This document shows positions 52,085 to 61,051 of a stretch of 62,569 bases of DNA, one piece after another. Under the pieces are notes generated by a model. The model made no database searches. It was given only the letters and a program-made list of their open reading frames with translations, and had not been told where the DNA came from. Every line of letters starts with the position of its first letter. The first letter of the stretch is position 1. The stretch comes from Clostridiaceae bacterium (GTDB lineage Bacteria; Bacillota; Clostridia; Saccharofermentanales; Saccharofermentanaceae): the NCBI GenBank assembly GCA_012838315.1, contig DUPM01000157.1:1-62569 (forward strand), in the 5' to 3' direction. The position numbers and the translations under genes are program-made.

Positions 52085-54346
52085 CTATACATCTCCCAAT
52101 GTGATTTGTCTGAAATCCAATGTCTTCTCTTTTAGATAATAACCCACTGATGGGGTTTTGCGAATACGATAACGTTCCGGATCATTCAAACCACTGAATT
52201 GAATCGGAATCAGGTTTGAAAGTTTACTTCCTTTTTTGCTGACAATAACCTGAATGCCTTGGGACGATCGTGTCGTCTTCAACGGGATTAGCGTGGAATT
52301 GAAAATGACGACTTTATCCTGATTTGTTATTGCAGCAAAATCTGCATCTTCAAAAATATGATGTACAGCAATGACCAAAGACCCTTCATAGCAAGCATGA
52401 AGCAATTTTTTTCGATTTTGCTTGGTCTCGTACGCCTTGAGTGGGATTTTTGACACCTTGCCGTTCTCATAGCCGAACAAGATTTCGCCCACGTAATCAT
52501 CAGTGACGACCATGTAAATGATGCGTTCGCCCTCCTCCATATCCAGGATATTGGGGAGATACCCGCCGAGTTCCGATGGCTTGGTGTCTGCAAGTTCAAA
52601 AATTCGCAGCTTATACGCAACCGCTTTATCCGAAAAGAAAATGACCTCGCTTTTGTTTTTGCTTTCCTTTTCAATGATGATATTATCTTCATCTTTGGTC
52701 TTGAGTTCGCCTGCGCTGCGCAGTGAGGTAAGCGGAATCTTCTTGATATATCCGTGCTCCGTCATGAACAGCTTGAGATTATAGTCCTCAATCATTTTAT
52801 CCGCAGAGAAAGTCGCAGCCTGTTCTATGTGAAGAAGTTCGGATTGGCGAGGCTTGCCGTACTTTTTTGCGACGTCTTCAAGCGACTTGATAATCAATGA
52901 ATCCAGTCGCTTAGGCTTACTTAAGATATCATTCAAATCATCAATATCTTTGATGAGGTTTTCACGATCTGCAGTACGATTAATAATATACTGGCGGTTG
53001 ATATTTCTGAGTTTAATTTCTGCTACATACTCTGCTTGCAGTGCATCAATATCGAAGCCATCCATTAAATTCGGTACGACATCGGCCTCAAACTCTGTAT
53101 TCCGAATAATGGCAATGGCACGATCTATGTCCAGGAGAATTTTCGCTAAGCCGTCGAGTAGATGCAATCGATTTTGCTTGCGCTCCACATCAAAGAGAAT
53201 TTCACGCTTCTGGCAAGCACGCCGCCATGACAACCATTCGGCAATAATCGACTTCACGCCGAGAACTCTGGGCATACCGTTAATCAGAATATTAAAATTA
53301 CACGAAAATGTATCTTCAAGCTTAGTAAACCTGAATAACTTGGTCATCAATTCATCAGGATCCGTACCGCGCTTATATTCAATAGTAATACAAAGACCAT
53401 CTAGATCGGTTTCATCTCGAACATCCGACACTTCCTTGACCTTAGATGATCGAACGAGTTCGCTAATCTCATCGATGATGGCTTCTGCGGTTGTCGTATA
53501 AGGAATTTCATAAATCTCAATCATGTTTTGTTTGCGGTCTACACGATACTTCGAACGCACACGTACAGCTCCGCGTCCCGAATCAAATACTTGTTGCATC
53601 GCTTCATCATCATATAGGATGACGCCGCCGCCCGAAAAATCAGGTCCGGGCATAATGTCCATCAGCGATGCCATTGGATCTTTCATGTATGCGATCGTTG
53701 CACGGCAAACCTCTTCTAAATTAAACGAACAGATATTCGATGCCATCCCGACCGCAATACCTTGATTACTATTGACCAAAATGGAGGGAAAAGTCGAAGG
53801 AAGAAGCGTGGGTTCCTTCATAGTCGAATCATAATTATCAATAAAATCAACAGCATTACGATCTAAACCTTTAAATAATTCTTCGCAAATTTTGTCAAGC
53901 TTTACTTCCGTATATCTCGAAGCGGCAAATTGCATGTCTCTGGAGTAATTCCGACCAAAATTACCTTTTGAGTCGACATATGGATGCAAGAGTGACCCAT
54001 TGCCTCGAGTCAATCGGACCATCGTTTCATAAATAGCCATGTCGCCATGGGGATTGAGCTTCATTGTCTGTCCGACGACGTTTGCAGACTTGGTTCGTGT
54101 CGAGCCCAACAATCCCATCTTATACATGGTGTACAATAATTTGCGATGAGAAGGCTTAAACCCGTCAATTTCCGGAATTGCACGAGATACAATTACACTC
54201 ATCGCATACGGCATATAGTTGCTTTCAAGCGTATCAGTAATCAACTGTTTCTCTATGATAGCCGGTCCGTCGCTCTCAGCATTATTGCTTGATTTAAGCG
54301 ATATCTTCGGTTTTTCTTCAGATGGTTGGTTCGAATGTTTCTTCAT
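52085..54346 (-). CDS. Type IIA topoisomerase subunit A (ParC/GyrA family)
   Basis: Breaks and rejoins DNA as part of a type IIA topoisomerase. The 753 residues include the catalytic Tyr Y145 in FAASRYTEVKLDK, the quinolone-region LNPHGDMAIYET, a dimer domain and a C-terminal beta-pinwheel. No GyrA-box (QRRGGKG type) is seen, so it is closer to ParC or to a third clostridial paralogue. The gene follows subunit B by 57 bases, with which it forms the enzyme. Confidence 0.9.
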   Translation of the reverse strand: MKKHSNQPSEEKPKISLKSSNNAESDGPAIIEKQLITDTLESNYMPYAMSVIVSRAIPEIDGFKPSHRKLLYTMYKMGLLGSTRTKSANVVGQTMKLNPHGDMAIYETMVRLTRGNGSLLHPYVDSKGNFGRNYSRDMQFAASRYTEVKLDKICEELFKGLDRNAVDFIDNYDSTMKEPTLLPSTFPSILVNSNQGIAVGMASNICSFNLEEVCRATIAYMKDPMASLMDIMPGPDFSGGGVILYDDEAMQQVFDSGRGAVRVRSKYRVDRKQNMIEIYEIPYTTTAEAIIDEISELVRSSKVKEVSDVRDETDLDGLCITIEYKRGTDPDELMTKLFRFTKLEDTFSCNFNILINGMPRVLGVKSIIAEWLSWRRACQKREILFDVERKQNRLHLLDGLAKILLDIDRAIAIIRNTEFEADVVPNLMDGFDIDALQAEYVAEIKLRNINRQYIINRTADRENLIKDIDDLNDILSKPKRLDSLIIKSLEDVAKKYGKPRQSELLHIEQAATFSADKMIEDYNLKLFMTEHGYIKKIPLTSLRSAGELKTKDEDNIIIEKESKNKSEVIFFSDKAVAYKLRIFELADTKPSELGGYLPNILDMEEGERIIYMVVTDDYVGEILFGYENGKVSKIPLKAYETKQNRKKLLHACYEGSLVIAVHHIFEDADFAAITNQDKVVIFNSTLIPLKTTRSSQGIQVIVSKKGSKLSNLIPIQFSGLNDPERYRIRKTPSVGYYLKEKTLDFRQITLGDV

Positions 54347-54403
54347 GATTTACTCCGATATTCTTGTATTCATTGGCTCATCTGCAAGATTGTGTTGGTA
54401 CGT

Positions 54404-56389
54404 TTAACCGACATCCAGTTGGTCGAGATAGAGATGACCATTCTTTTCAATGTGATTTTTCCGTGCTTGGAGGTTATCACCCAATAGCATATCAAACGTC
54501 TCTGATGTTGCCTTAACATCATCAGCAACCACCTCAATCAGACGCCTTGAATTCGGGTTCATTGTGGTTTGCCACATCATCTCCGGCTCATTTTCGCCTA
54601 ACCCTTTTGAACGCTGTATGGATAACTTTTCGCCCGGATAGTCAGCGAGAATCTTTGCCTTTTCCTTCTCATCATACGCAAATAAAGTTCGCTCCGTTTT
54701 TTTGTCGCGATAAGTAATCTCAAACAGCGGCGACTCAGCGATAAAAACCTTCCCTTCATCGATGAGCGTCGGTGTCAGCCGATATAGCATTGCCAAAATC
54801 AATGTGCGAATTTGAAATCCATCGACATCAGCGTCTGTGCAAATAATAATCTTGTTCCATCGCAGCATGTCCAGACTGAAAGAAGAAAGGTCTTTGTTAT
54901 GCTTTGTGCTGATCTCAACACCACAACCCAATACTTTTAATAGATCGACTATAATTTCGCTTTTGAAAATAACGTTATAATCTGATTTTAAACAGTTGAG
55001 TATCTTGCCTCTCACAGGCATAATCGCCTGAAAGTCAGCATCACGTCCCATTTTACATGATCCGAGAGCCGAATCTCCCTCTACGATGTAGAGTTCTCTG
55101 CGTGATATATCCTTCGTTCGACAATCAACAAACTTTTTGACGCGATTATTGATGTCAATTGAGCCCATCAGCTTCTTCTTCACATTCAAACGCGTTTTTT
55201 CGGCATTCTCACGACTGCGTTTGTTAATTAACAGTTGCTCAATGACGCGATCGGCATCCTGCTTATTCTCAATAAACCACACCTCAAGTCGCTGTCGAAT
55301 TAAATCCGTCATAAACTCCTGGATGAATTTGTTGTTGATGGCCTTTTTCGTCTGGTTCTCGTAACTGGTCTGTGTAGAAAAAGAACTTGTGACCAAAATC
55401 AGACTATCTGAGATATCTTGGAACGTAATCTTGCTCTCATTGTTCTTATATTTGTCTCTAATCCGAATTTGACGATCTATTTCCGACGTAAATGCATTTC
55501 TCGCCGCTTTGTCCGGTGCGCCACCGTGCTCAAGAAAACTCGAGTTATGGTAATACTCAATTCGATTAATCTCATTATTGAAGCAGAAAGCCACTTCCGA
55601 GCGGACCTTGTAATCGGACTTGTCAGAACGATCTCTGCCCTGACCACTACCCTCAAAAAAATGTGTCTTAGTCATCGCGTTTTCATCACCGATTTCTTCA
55701 ACATAACCGGCGATTCCATCGGGATAACAGTAAACATACTCTTCCTTGGTCTCATCATCGGTCAATACAAAGGTCACACCGCTATTCACAACGGCCTGAC
55801 GCTTTAAGATTGTCTGAAACGACTCAATCGGGATGACTATTTCAGTAAAAACCTCTCGATCCGGTTTCCAGCGTTGGACTGTACCGGTTCGCTTAAAACG
55901 CGTCTCTTCTTTTTGAAGCTCACCATGCACTTCTCCTTTTTCAAAATGAAGTGCATATTTGTATCCGTCTCGAAAAACGGAAACATCGAATACTTCAGAA
56001 GCATACTGAGTAGCACACGCGCCCAGACCATTGAGACCTAAGCTAAATTCATAATTTTCACCGGTGTCATTATTGTATTTGCCGCCGGCGTATAGTTCGC
56101 AATAGACAAGCTCCCAATTAAATCGGCCTTCTTTGGCATTATAGTCGAGCGGAATCCCTCTTCCGTAGTCAGAAACCTGAATGGTGCCATCGGCGTAACG
56201 AATCACCTCGATGCGATCGCCATGGCCTTCACGTGCCTCATCAATTGAGTTTGAAAGAATCTCAAAAAACGAGTGCTCACATCCTTCCAGACCATCTGAT
56301 CCGAAAATAACTCCCGGACGTTTACGAACTCGGTCTGCCCCTTTAAGTGATGTAATACTTTGATTGTCGTAGACTGCTTTTTTTGGCAT
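54404..56389 (-). CDS. Type IIA topoisomerase subunit B (ParE/GyrB family)
   Basis: ATPase subunit. The 661 residues begin MPKKAVYDNQSITSLKG, with GHKL ATPase motifs DRVRKRPGVIFGS, NSIDEAREG and DYGRGIPLDY, a transducer domain and the TOPRIM domain with YIVEGDSALGSCKMGRD and ICTDADVDGFQIRTLI. It starts at ATG 56389 because GGAGGAGAG lies directly upstream; a longer frame exists but is unsupported. The second-position sequence is of the divergent clostridial type. Confidence 0.93.
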   Translation of the reverse strand: MPKKAVYDNQSITSLKGADRVRKRPGVIFGSDGLEGCEHSFFEILSNSIDEAREGHGDRIEVIRYADGTIQVSDYGRGIPLDYNAKEGRFNWELVYCELYAGGKYNNDTGENYEFSLGLNGLGACATQYASEVFDVSVFRDGYKYALHFEKGEVHGELQKEETRFKRTGTVQRWKPDREVFTEIVIPIESFQTILKRQAVVNSGVTFVLTDDETKEEYVYCYPDGIAGYVEEIGDENAMTKTHFFEGSGQGRDRSDKSDYKVRSEVAFCFNNEINRIEYYHNSSFLEHGGAPDKAARNAFTSEIDRQIRIRDKYKNNESKITFQDISDSLILVTSSFSTQTSYENQTKKAINNKFIQEFMTDLIRQRLEVWFIENKQDADRVIEQLLINKRSRENAEKTRLNVKKKLMGSIDINNRVKKFVDCRTKDISRRELYIVEGDSALGSCKMGRDADFQAIMPVRGKILNCLKSDYNVIFKSEIIVDLLKVLGCGVEISTKHNKDLSSFSLDMLRWNKIIICTDADVDGFQIRTLILAMLYRLTPTLIDEGKVFIAESPLFEITYRDKKTERTLFAYDEKEKAKILADYPGEKLSIQRSKGLGENEPEMMWQTTMNPNSRRLIEVVADDVKATSETFDMLLGDNLQARKNHIEKNGHLYLDQLDVG

Positions 56390-56563
56390 GTCTCTCCTCC
56401 GAAAAAATATATGATAGCGTTGCGGAAACACCCAAAAACAGGTTATCACAACAATAGCAGAAATACTGCTAACAATTCTTAACAATATGATTGCAAAAAA
56501 TTTGAGATTCTCGGCAACTCAGGTCATTTTACAACATTATCAAATAATGCCAATGAAAAAATT

Positions 56564-56588
56564 AAAAAAGGATCGTCTAAACGATCCC
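56564..56588 (-). terminator. Terminator of the tRNA-Gly/tRNA-Arg unit
   Basis: GGATCGT and its complement around TTAG (56570-56587) followed by TTTTTT on the minus strand, directly after the tRNA-Arg CCA. Confidence 0.9.
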
Positions 56589-56589
56589 T

Positions 56590-56666
56590 TGGTGAGCCTA
56601 GGAGGACTCGAACCTCCGACCCACAGCTTAGAAGGCTGTTGCTCTATCCTGCTGAGCTATAGACCC
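56590..56666 (-). tRNA. tRNA-Arg (TCT anticodon)
   Basis: A 77-base cloverleaf with anticodon TCT (reads AGA/AGG) and encoded CCA. Two G-T wobble pairs occur in the acceptor stem. It is the second gene of a two-tRNA unit. Confidence 0.96.
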
Positions 56667-56701
56667 AAGATAACTTTGGCGGCCTCTCGACCGCCAAAGA
56701 G

Positions 56702-56775
56702 TGGAGCGGGTGATGGGAATCGAACCCACGTGATCAGCTTGGAAGGCTGGAGTTCTACCATTGAACTACACCCGC
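56702..56775 (-). tRNA. tRNA-Gly (TCC anticodon)
   Basis: A 74-base cloverleaf with anticodon TCC (reads GGA/GGG) and encoded CCA. It is first in the two-tRNA unit, about 40 bases after the promoter. Confidence 0.97.
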
Positions 56776-56816
56776 AAAATATATATCGGTCACAAATTCA
56801 GCAAACTTGCCTTGAC

Positions 56817-56845
56817 ATAATACAACAACATTTTCGGCTTGTCTA
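56817..56845 (-). promoter_or_regulatory. Promoter of the tRNA-Gly/tRNA-Arg unit
   Basis: TAGACA (56840-56845) and TATTAT (56817-56822) are 17 bases apart on the minus strand. Confidence 0.72.
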
Positions 56846-56915
56846 TACTAAAAGAAAAGCCGTATTAAAAGAGAACGAAGGGCAATCCATCACGATGGCT
56901 TGATACCTTTTCTCG

Positions 56916-56944
56916 AAAAAATGGCCGATGCAGCTGCATCGGCC
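56916..56944 (-). terminator. Terminator of the SH3b lipoprotein gene
   Basis: A perfect 22-base palindrome (GGCCGATGCAG and its complement) is followed on the minus strand by ATTTTTT. It lies just after the stop at 56967. Confidence 0.9.
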
Positions 56945-56966
56945 GAAAAGACAACCGAATGAGTTA

Positions 56967-57410
56967 TCACGTCGTCGTATCCGACAAGTAATCTCCCGAA
57001 ACATAATAGCCATCGTCAAGTTTGTACCAATTACCATCCGTCTTACCGATAACGACTACCTGCATATTCTTAGAAAGTGCGGCGACCTGATCATAATCTA
57101 CACCGGGCCCCTTGCGCACCTTGAGATATCCCGTATTGACGTTGACATACTTTGTAAGAGCCGGGTTAATCGGTGTTACTGTCCATGTCTCGACTTCATC
57201 ATTCGCCGCCAAAGATCCCGAAAAAACAATAGTCGGAACTGTTGTTGTCGTTCCGAGAGTAATCAGTTGACTGGGCGTGGATGACTCAGAAATATTGCTG
57301 GAAGAGGCCTTAGACGAATCATCTTTCTTGCCGCAAGCCGCAATCGATAAACCGAGAGCGAACACCAATGACGAAACGGTAATCACCTTGATGAATTGAG
57401 CCTTATACAT
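56967..57410 (-). CDS. SH3b-domain lipoprotein
   Basis: The 147-residue protein has a lipoprotein signal ending LSIAAC, a Ser/Thr-rich linker (about 27-75) and a C-terminal bacterial SH3 domain (about 88-143, with YLKVRKGPGVDYDQVAAL and YYVSGDYLS), which binds peptidoglycan or wall peptides in other proteins. No catalytic domain is attached. ATG 57410 is chosen because GGAGG lies 9 bases upstream; the in-frame ATG at 57428 would include that site. Confidence 0.86.
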   Translation of the reverse strand: MYKAQFIKVITVSSLVFALGLSIAACGKKDDSSKASSSNISESSTPSQLITLGTTTTVPTIVFSGSLAANDEVETWTVTPINPALTKYVNVNTGYLKVRKGPGVDYDQVAALSKNMQVVVIGKTDGNWYKLDDGYYVSGDYLSDTTT

Positions 57411-57510
57411 GGAACATAACCTCCTCATATTTAACTGTCATTCATGAAAACACAAATACAATAATCATTATAGCGCTAATAATCAAATCATCCTATACAT
57501 ATTCGAAAAT

Positions 57511-58113
57511 TCATTCATTCAAAATTGAATCATTTTGGTAGTCAGCGTTAATTAGAGCATATGTTTGGTGGTCTTCCCACCGCCCATCAATTGCCATGTA
57601 ATCTTTATTGAGGCCCTGCCTAATGAAGCCCGAACGCAATATAGTACTATTGGATCTCGCGTTGTGTGGCATAACATCCGCTTGAATCCGATGCAACTGC
57701 TGATATTTAAACATGTACTGACAGCCTGCTTTGATGGCCTCGGTCATATATCCGAATCCGACACAATCCTGATCCAAGTGATATCCCATAAAACAGGACT
57801 GCATCGCTCCCCTGATGACAGAAACAAAGGATAGACGTCCAACCACTCGCGTTGGAACCGACTTAAGAAAAATCCAAAATCCAAACTGCTCATTTAAACG
57901 GAACGCTCTTAAATCATATTTCAAATATTGCCTTTGCACCTCGGCTGAATAATATGCATCATCGTGCAACTGTTGAAATGGCTTGTGAAAATCTCGATTT
58001 CTGCGAAGATAGTCCGCGACTTCAACATCAAAAGAAGCCGGCAAGACACGCAAAAATAGTCGCTCTGTTTCAATCTCAAATATCGGACGCTTCTCTTTTG
58101 AATATAACCGCAT
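57511..58113 (-). CDS. GNAT-family N-acetyltransferase (RimJ/RimL-like)
   Basis: Transfers an acetyl group from acetyl-CoA to an amine, probably a protein N-terminus or small molecule. The 200 residues contain the GNAT core with IETERLFLRVLPAS at the start, the acetyl-CoA-binding loop CVGFGYMTEAIKAGC and the tail DVMPHNARSNSTILRSGF, typical of the RimJ/RimL group. ATG 58113 is used because GGAG lies about 9 bases upstream; the open frame continues 96 codons further without a plausible start. Substrate unknown. It is divergent from the NAD synthetase gene. Confidence 0.88.
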   Translation of the reverse strand: MRLYSKEKRPIFEIETERLFLRVLPASFDVEVADYLRRNRDFHKPFQQLHDDAYYSAEVQRQYLKYDLRAFRLNEQFGFWIFLKSVPTRVVGRLSFVSVIRGAMQSCFMGYHLDQDCVGFGYMTEAIKAGCQYMFKYQQLHRIQADVMPHNARSNSTILRSGFIRQGLNKDYMAIDGRWEDHQTYALINADYQNDSILNE

Positions 58114-58200
58114 AAATGACGCTCCATGATGCAATTTAATTACGAAAATTATAACATTAATGAAAGCGTCTTCCAAAGTGTTTCGACACTGTGATTGTTG

Positions 58201-58206
58201 TATAAT
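58201..58206 (+). promoter_or_regulatory. Promoter -10 element of the NAD synthetase gene
   Basis: A perfect TATAAT lies 37 bases before the ATG at 58244. The -35 region is weak. Confidence 0.5.
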
Positions 58207-58243
58207 AGTATTGATTCGCTTCTTATCAGAAAGGAACAGCAAT

Positions 58244-60166
58244 ATGAAACATGGATTAATTCGTATCGGTGCATGTACCCCGAAGTTATTGCTCGGAAAT
58301 CCTCTTCGCAACGCCGAAATCATCGCAGACGAAGTCACAAAAGCTTCATCAGCCGGCATTTCGGTTTTATGTTTTCCCGAACTCTCGCTAACCGGATACA
58401 CGTGTTCCGACTTGTTCCTTCAGAAAGTATTGCGAGCTCAGGCCGTTGCAGCACTCATTAAGATTGTCGAAGATACCAAAGACGCTCCAATAGTGTTTAC
58501 TGTTGGTCTCCCGATTGCATACCATTCTAAACTATATAATTGTGCTGCAGTCATTTGTCATGGCAAAATTCTCGGATTTGTGCCTAAGCGAAACATCCCG
58601 AATTTTGGTGAATTTTACGAACGACGTCATTTCAGCGCCGGTCCGGCTTCCGGCACAATTCTATTCAACGGACAGTCGTATCCTTTCGGAAGCAATCAGA
58701 TATTTGTATGTCATGATTTGCCCGAACTCCGTATCTCTGTCGAAATATGCGAAGATTTGTTTGTGCCTACTCCTCCATCTGCTACTCATGCAGCTTTTGG
58801 AGCTACCGTCATTCTGAACCTTTCTGCCAGCGATGAATTGGTCACAAAAGCTGATTTCCGACGCGATCTCATTCGGATGCATTCGGCACGTTTAATCTGT
58901 GCCTATGCGTATGCCGATGCCGGTAACGGCGAATCGACCACCGACATGGTTTTTGCCGGCCACAATATTATTTCCGAGAACGGCAGAATATTGTGTGAGT
59001 CTCAACTATTTTCTGACGGCTTAGTTTATCAGGATGTCGACATTGAGCTACTGACTCAGGATCGCCTGAGACAATCGACCTTTCCGGATTATTCGGCCCA
59101 GCAGGTAGATGCCGATTATCGTCGCACAGACTTTTCCTTGCCGAATATCAAGGCCTCGCGCGACACCGTTCGATTATTCAACAAACATCCGTTTGTCCCA
59201 ACAGATCACGCAGATCGTGATAAACGCTGTAATGATATTCTCAATATTCAGGCGCACGGTTTAGCTAGACGCCTCTCTCATATCCACTCTGAATCTGCCA
59301 TCATCGGTGTGTCCGGCGGATTAGATTCAACTCTTGCGTTGCTTGTAACAATTCGAGCCTTTGATATTCTCGGTTTGTCACATGCCGGTATCTATGCCGT
59401 CAGCATGCCGGGGGTTGGGTCGACTTCACGCACGCGCGACAATTCTGAAGAATTGTCAATCAAGACAAACACCACTTTTATGACCATCCCTATTCAAGAT
59501 GCCGTATCACTTCATTTTAGAGACATCGGACACGACGCGAACCTTCACGATGTCACGTTTGAAAACTCGCAAGCGCGAGAGCGTACGCAGATATTAATGG
59601 ACCTTGCCAATCGTTTTAATGGGTTAGTCGTCGGTACCGGTGACTTATCCGAACTTGCTCTGGGGTGGGCGACATATAACGGTGATCACATGTCTATGTA
59701 TGCGGTCAACGCATCCGTTCCAAAGACTTTGGTTAAAGATCTGGTGTTATTTAGCGCCACTCAGTCCGAACCGGGAATTGCTGAGGTGCTTCGCGACATC
59801 GCAAATACACCGCCCAGTCCCGAACTTCTTCCACATGACAATAACACCATGACGCAGATTACCGAGGACTTGGTCGGCCCGTACGAGCTTCATGACTTCT
59901 TCCTCTACTACTTTGTGAGATATGGATTTTCGCCTTCTAAAATCGCGTATATGGCGACTTTAGCATTTATTGATTCATACGACTTTTCGACTATTAAGAA
60001 GTGGCTCAAAGTATTTATACGGCGATTCTTTTCCCAACAGTTCAAACGATCCTGTATGCCGGACGGTCCAAAGGTCGGATCGGTATCCCTATCTCCTCGC
60101 GGGGATTGGCGAATGCCTAGTGATGCCTTAGTCGATGCATGGATGAATAGCATGGACTCCCTCTGA
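58244..60166 (+). CDS. nadE: Glutamine-dependent NAD synthetase
   Basis: Final step of NAD synthesis: amidates deamido-NAD with ATP and glutamine. The 640 residues join an N-terminal nitrilase-like glutaminase domain (about 1-275; Glu in CFPELSLTG, Lys in VPKRNIPNFGE, Cys in VEICEDLF) to a C-terminal synthetase domain (about 330-640) with the ATP-binding SGGLDSTLALLV and GTGDLSELALGW. The start is ATG 58244 (AAAGGAA upstream); a longer frame exists from 58160 but is unsupported. It supplies NAD for the redox enzymes and sirtuin. Confidence 0.96.
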   Translation: MKHGLIRIGACTPKLLLGNPLRNAEIIADEVTKASSAGISVLCFPELSLTGYTCSDLFLQKVLRAQAVAALIKIVEDTKDAPIVFTVGLPIAYHSKLYNCAAVICHGKILGFVPKRNIPNFGEFYERRHFSAGPASGTILFNGQSYPFGSNQIFVCHDLPELRISVEICEDLFVPTPPSATHAAFGATVILNLSASDELVTKADFRRDLIRMHSARLICAYAYADAGNGESTTDMVFAGHNIISENGRILCESQLFSDGLVYQDVDIELLTQDRLRQSTFPDYSAQQVDADYRRTDFSLPNIKASRDTVRLFNKHPFVPTDHADRDKRCNDILNIQAHGLARRLSHIHSESAIIGVSGGLDSTLALLVTIRAFDILGLSHAGIYAVSMPGVGSTSRTRDNSEELSIKTNTTFMTIPIQDAVSLHFRDIGHDANLHDVTFENSQARERTQILMDLANRFNGLVVGTGDLSELALGWATYNGDHMSMYAVNASVPKTLVKDLVLFSATQSEPGIAEVLRDIANTPPSPELLPHDNNTMTQITEDLVGPYELHDFFLYYFVRYGFSPSKIAYMATLAFIDSYDFSTIKKWLKVFIRRFFSQQFKRSCMPDGPKVGSVSLSPRGDWRMPSDALVDAWMNSMDSL

Positions 60167-60194
60167 TACAACAATGCCCATAAGAATAGTATAA

Positions 60195-60236
60195 AGGCGG
60201 CTGCAAATGTGTTTATTCACAAGATGCAACCGCCCT
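60195..60236. terminator. Terminator between nadE and the SDR gene
   Basis: A long hairpin with arms GGCGG-TTGCA and TGCA-CCGCC plus inner pairs lies between convergent genes. Its T-run is better on the minus strand. Confidence 0.65.
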
Positions 60237-60268
60237 ATTCGTGCATAGCAAGGTCATAAAAAGACTAA

Positions 60269-61000
60269 TTAATGACCTTGAAGTTTTTGAACTGCTTCTT
60301 CTATCGTCAATCCGGCATATTCTTGAGCACGAATATATTTCGGGCTTTTATGATCGTCCGCAAATGCGCCTACAACCATGCCGGGCAAAGCACTTTCTGG
60401 TGCATTGGGTGCACAAGGACCGCCCATGTCAGTGCGGCACCAACCGGGATCGACGACAGAAATCATTATATCCGAACCGTCAAATTTCCCGCCAAGATCC
60501 AATGTGAATTTATCAAGTGCTGCCTTACTCGCCGAATATGCGGCTTGCTCGGGCTCATTTTGAATACCGCTCGTCGTGTTAATGATTCGCCCAAATCCGC
60601 GAACTCTCATTTTTTTTAAGAAATGGTAGCAAATGATTGCCGGAGCTATGGTATTCACTCGAAAACTGGCGTCAAAATCAGAAATCGGTGTATTTAGATA
60701 GTCACTGTGATACCCAACCTGTACACCGGCATTATTAAAGACAACATCAATCACAAGGTTCAGATCGTCAATTTTTTTAAGCATAGACTCCACTGTGACG
60801 GTACTTGAAAGATCTCCATCGACACATCGTGTCATTATTCCCTTCTTCTCAAGTTCTTGTGAAAGATTTGCAGTTCCTGAAAGCGATCTGCTATGCAATA
60901 TTAAATGGCAACCCTGATCCGCCAGGTACTGTGCCATTTGATATCCAAGCCCTCGGCTTGCCCCGGTAATGAAGACCCATTTTCCTTTTAATGTAATCAT
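60269..61000 (-). CDS. Short-chain dehydrogenase/reductase (SDR)
   Basis: NAD(P)-dependent oxidoreductase of unknown substrate. The 243 residues include the dinucleotide motif TGASRGLGYQMA, VVFNNAG with the structural Asn, and the catalytic YSASK about residue 155. Classical SDR length. GGGAGG precedes ATG 61000. Lone gene with its own terminator; context gives no substrate. Confidence 0.93.
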   Translation of the reverse strand: MITLKGKWVFITGASRGLGYQMAQYLADQGCHLILHSRSLSGTANLSQELEKKGIMTRCVDGDLSSTVTVESMLKKIDDLNLVIDVVFNNAGVQVGYHSDYLNTPISDFDASFRVNTIAPAIICYHFLKKMRVRGFGRIINTTSGIQNEPEQAAYSASKAALDKFTLDLGGKFDGSDIMISVVDPGWCRTDMGGPCAPNAPESALPGMVVGAFADDHKSPKYIRAQEYAGLTIEEAVQKLQGH

Positions 61001-61051
61001 ATAAACCTCCCGTTAGTATTCATAAAACATCAATCGATTCGTCAAGGAGCA

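Noticed and set aside
56487-56903. A plus-strand open frame of 138 codons over the tRNA-Arg and tRNA-Gly genes
   Set aside because: Such 'GGLEPPTHSLEG' translations are a known artefact of antisense tRNA sequence.
58114-58401. A GNAT gene start 96 codons upstream at 58401
   Set aside because: The extension overlaps the promoter and start of nadE on the other strand and its residues are unlike GNAT proteins.
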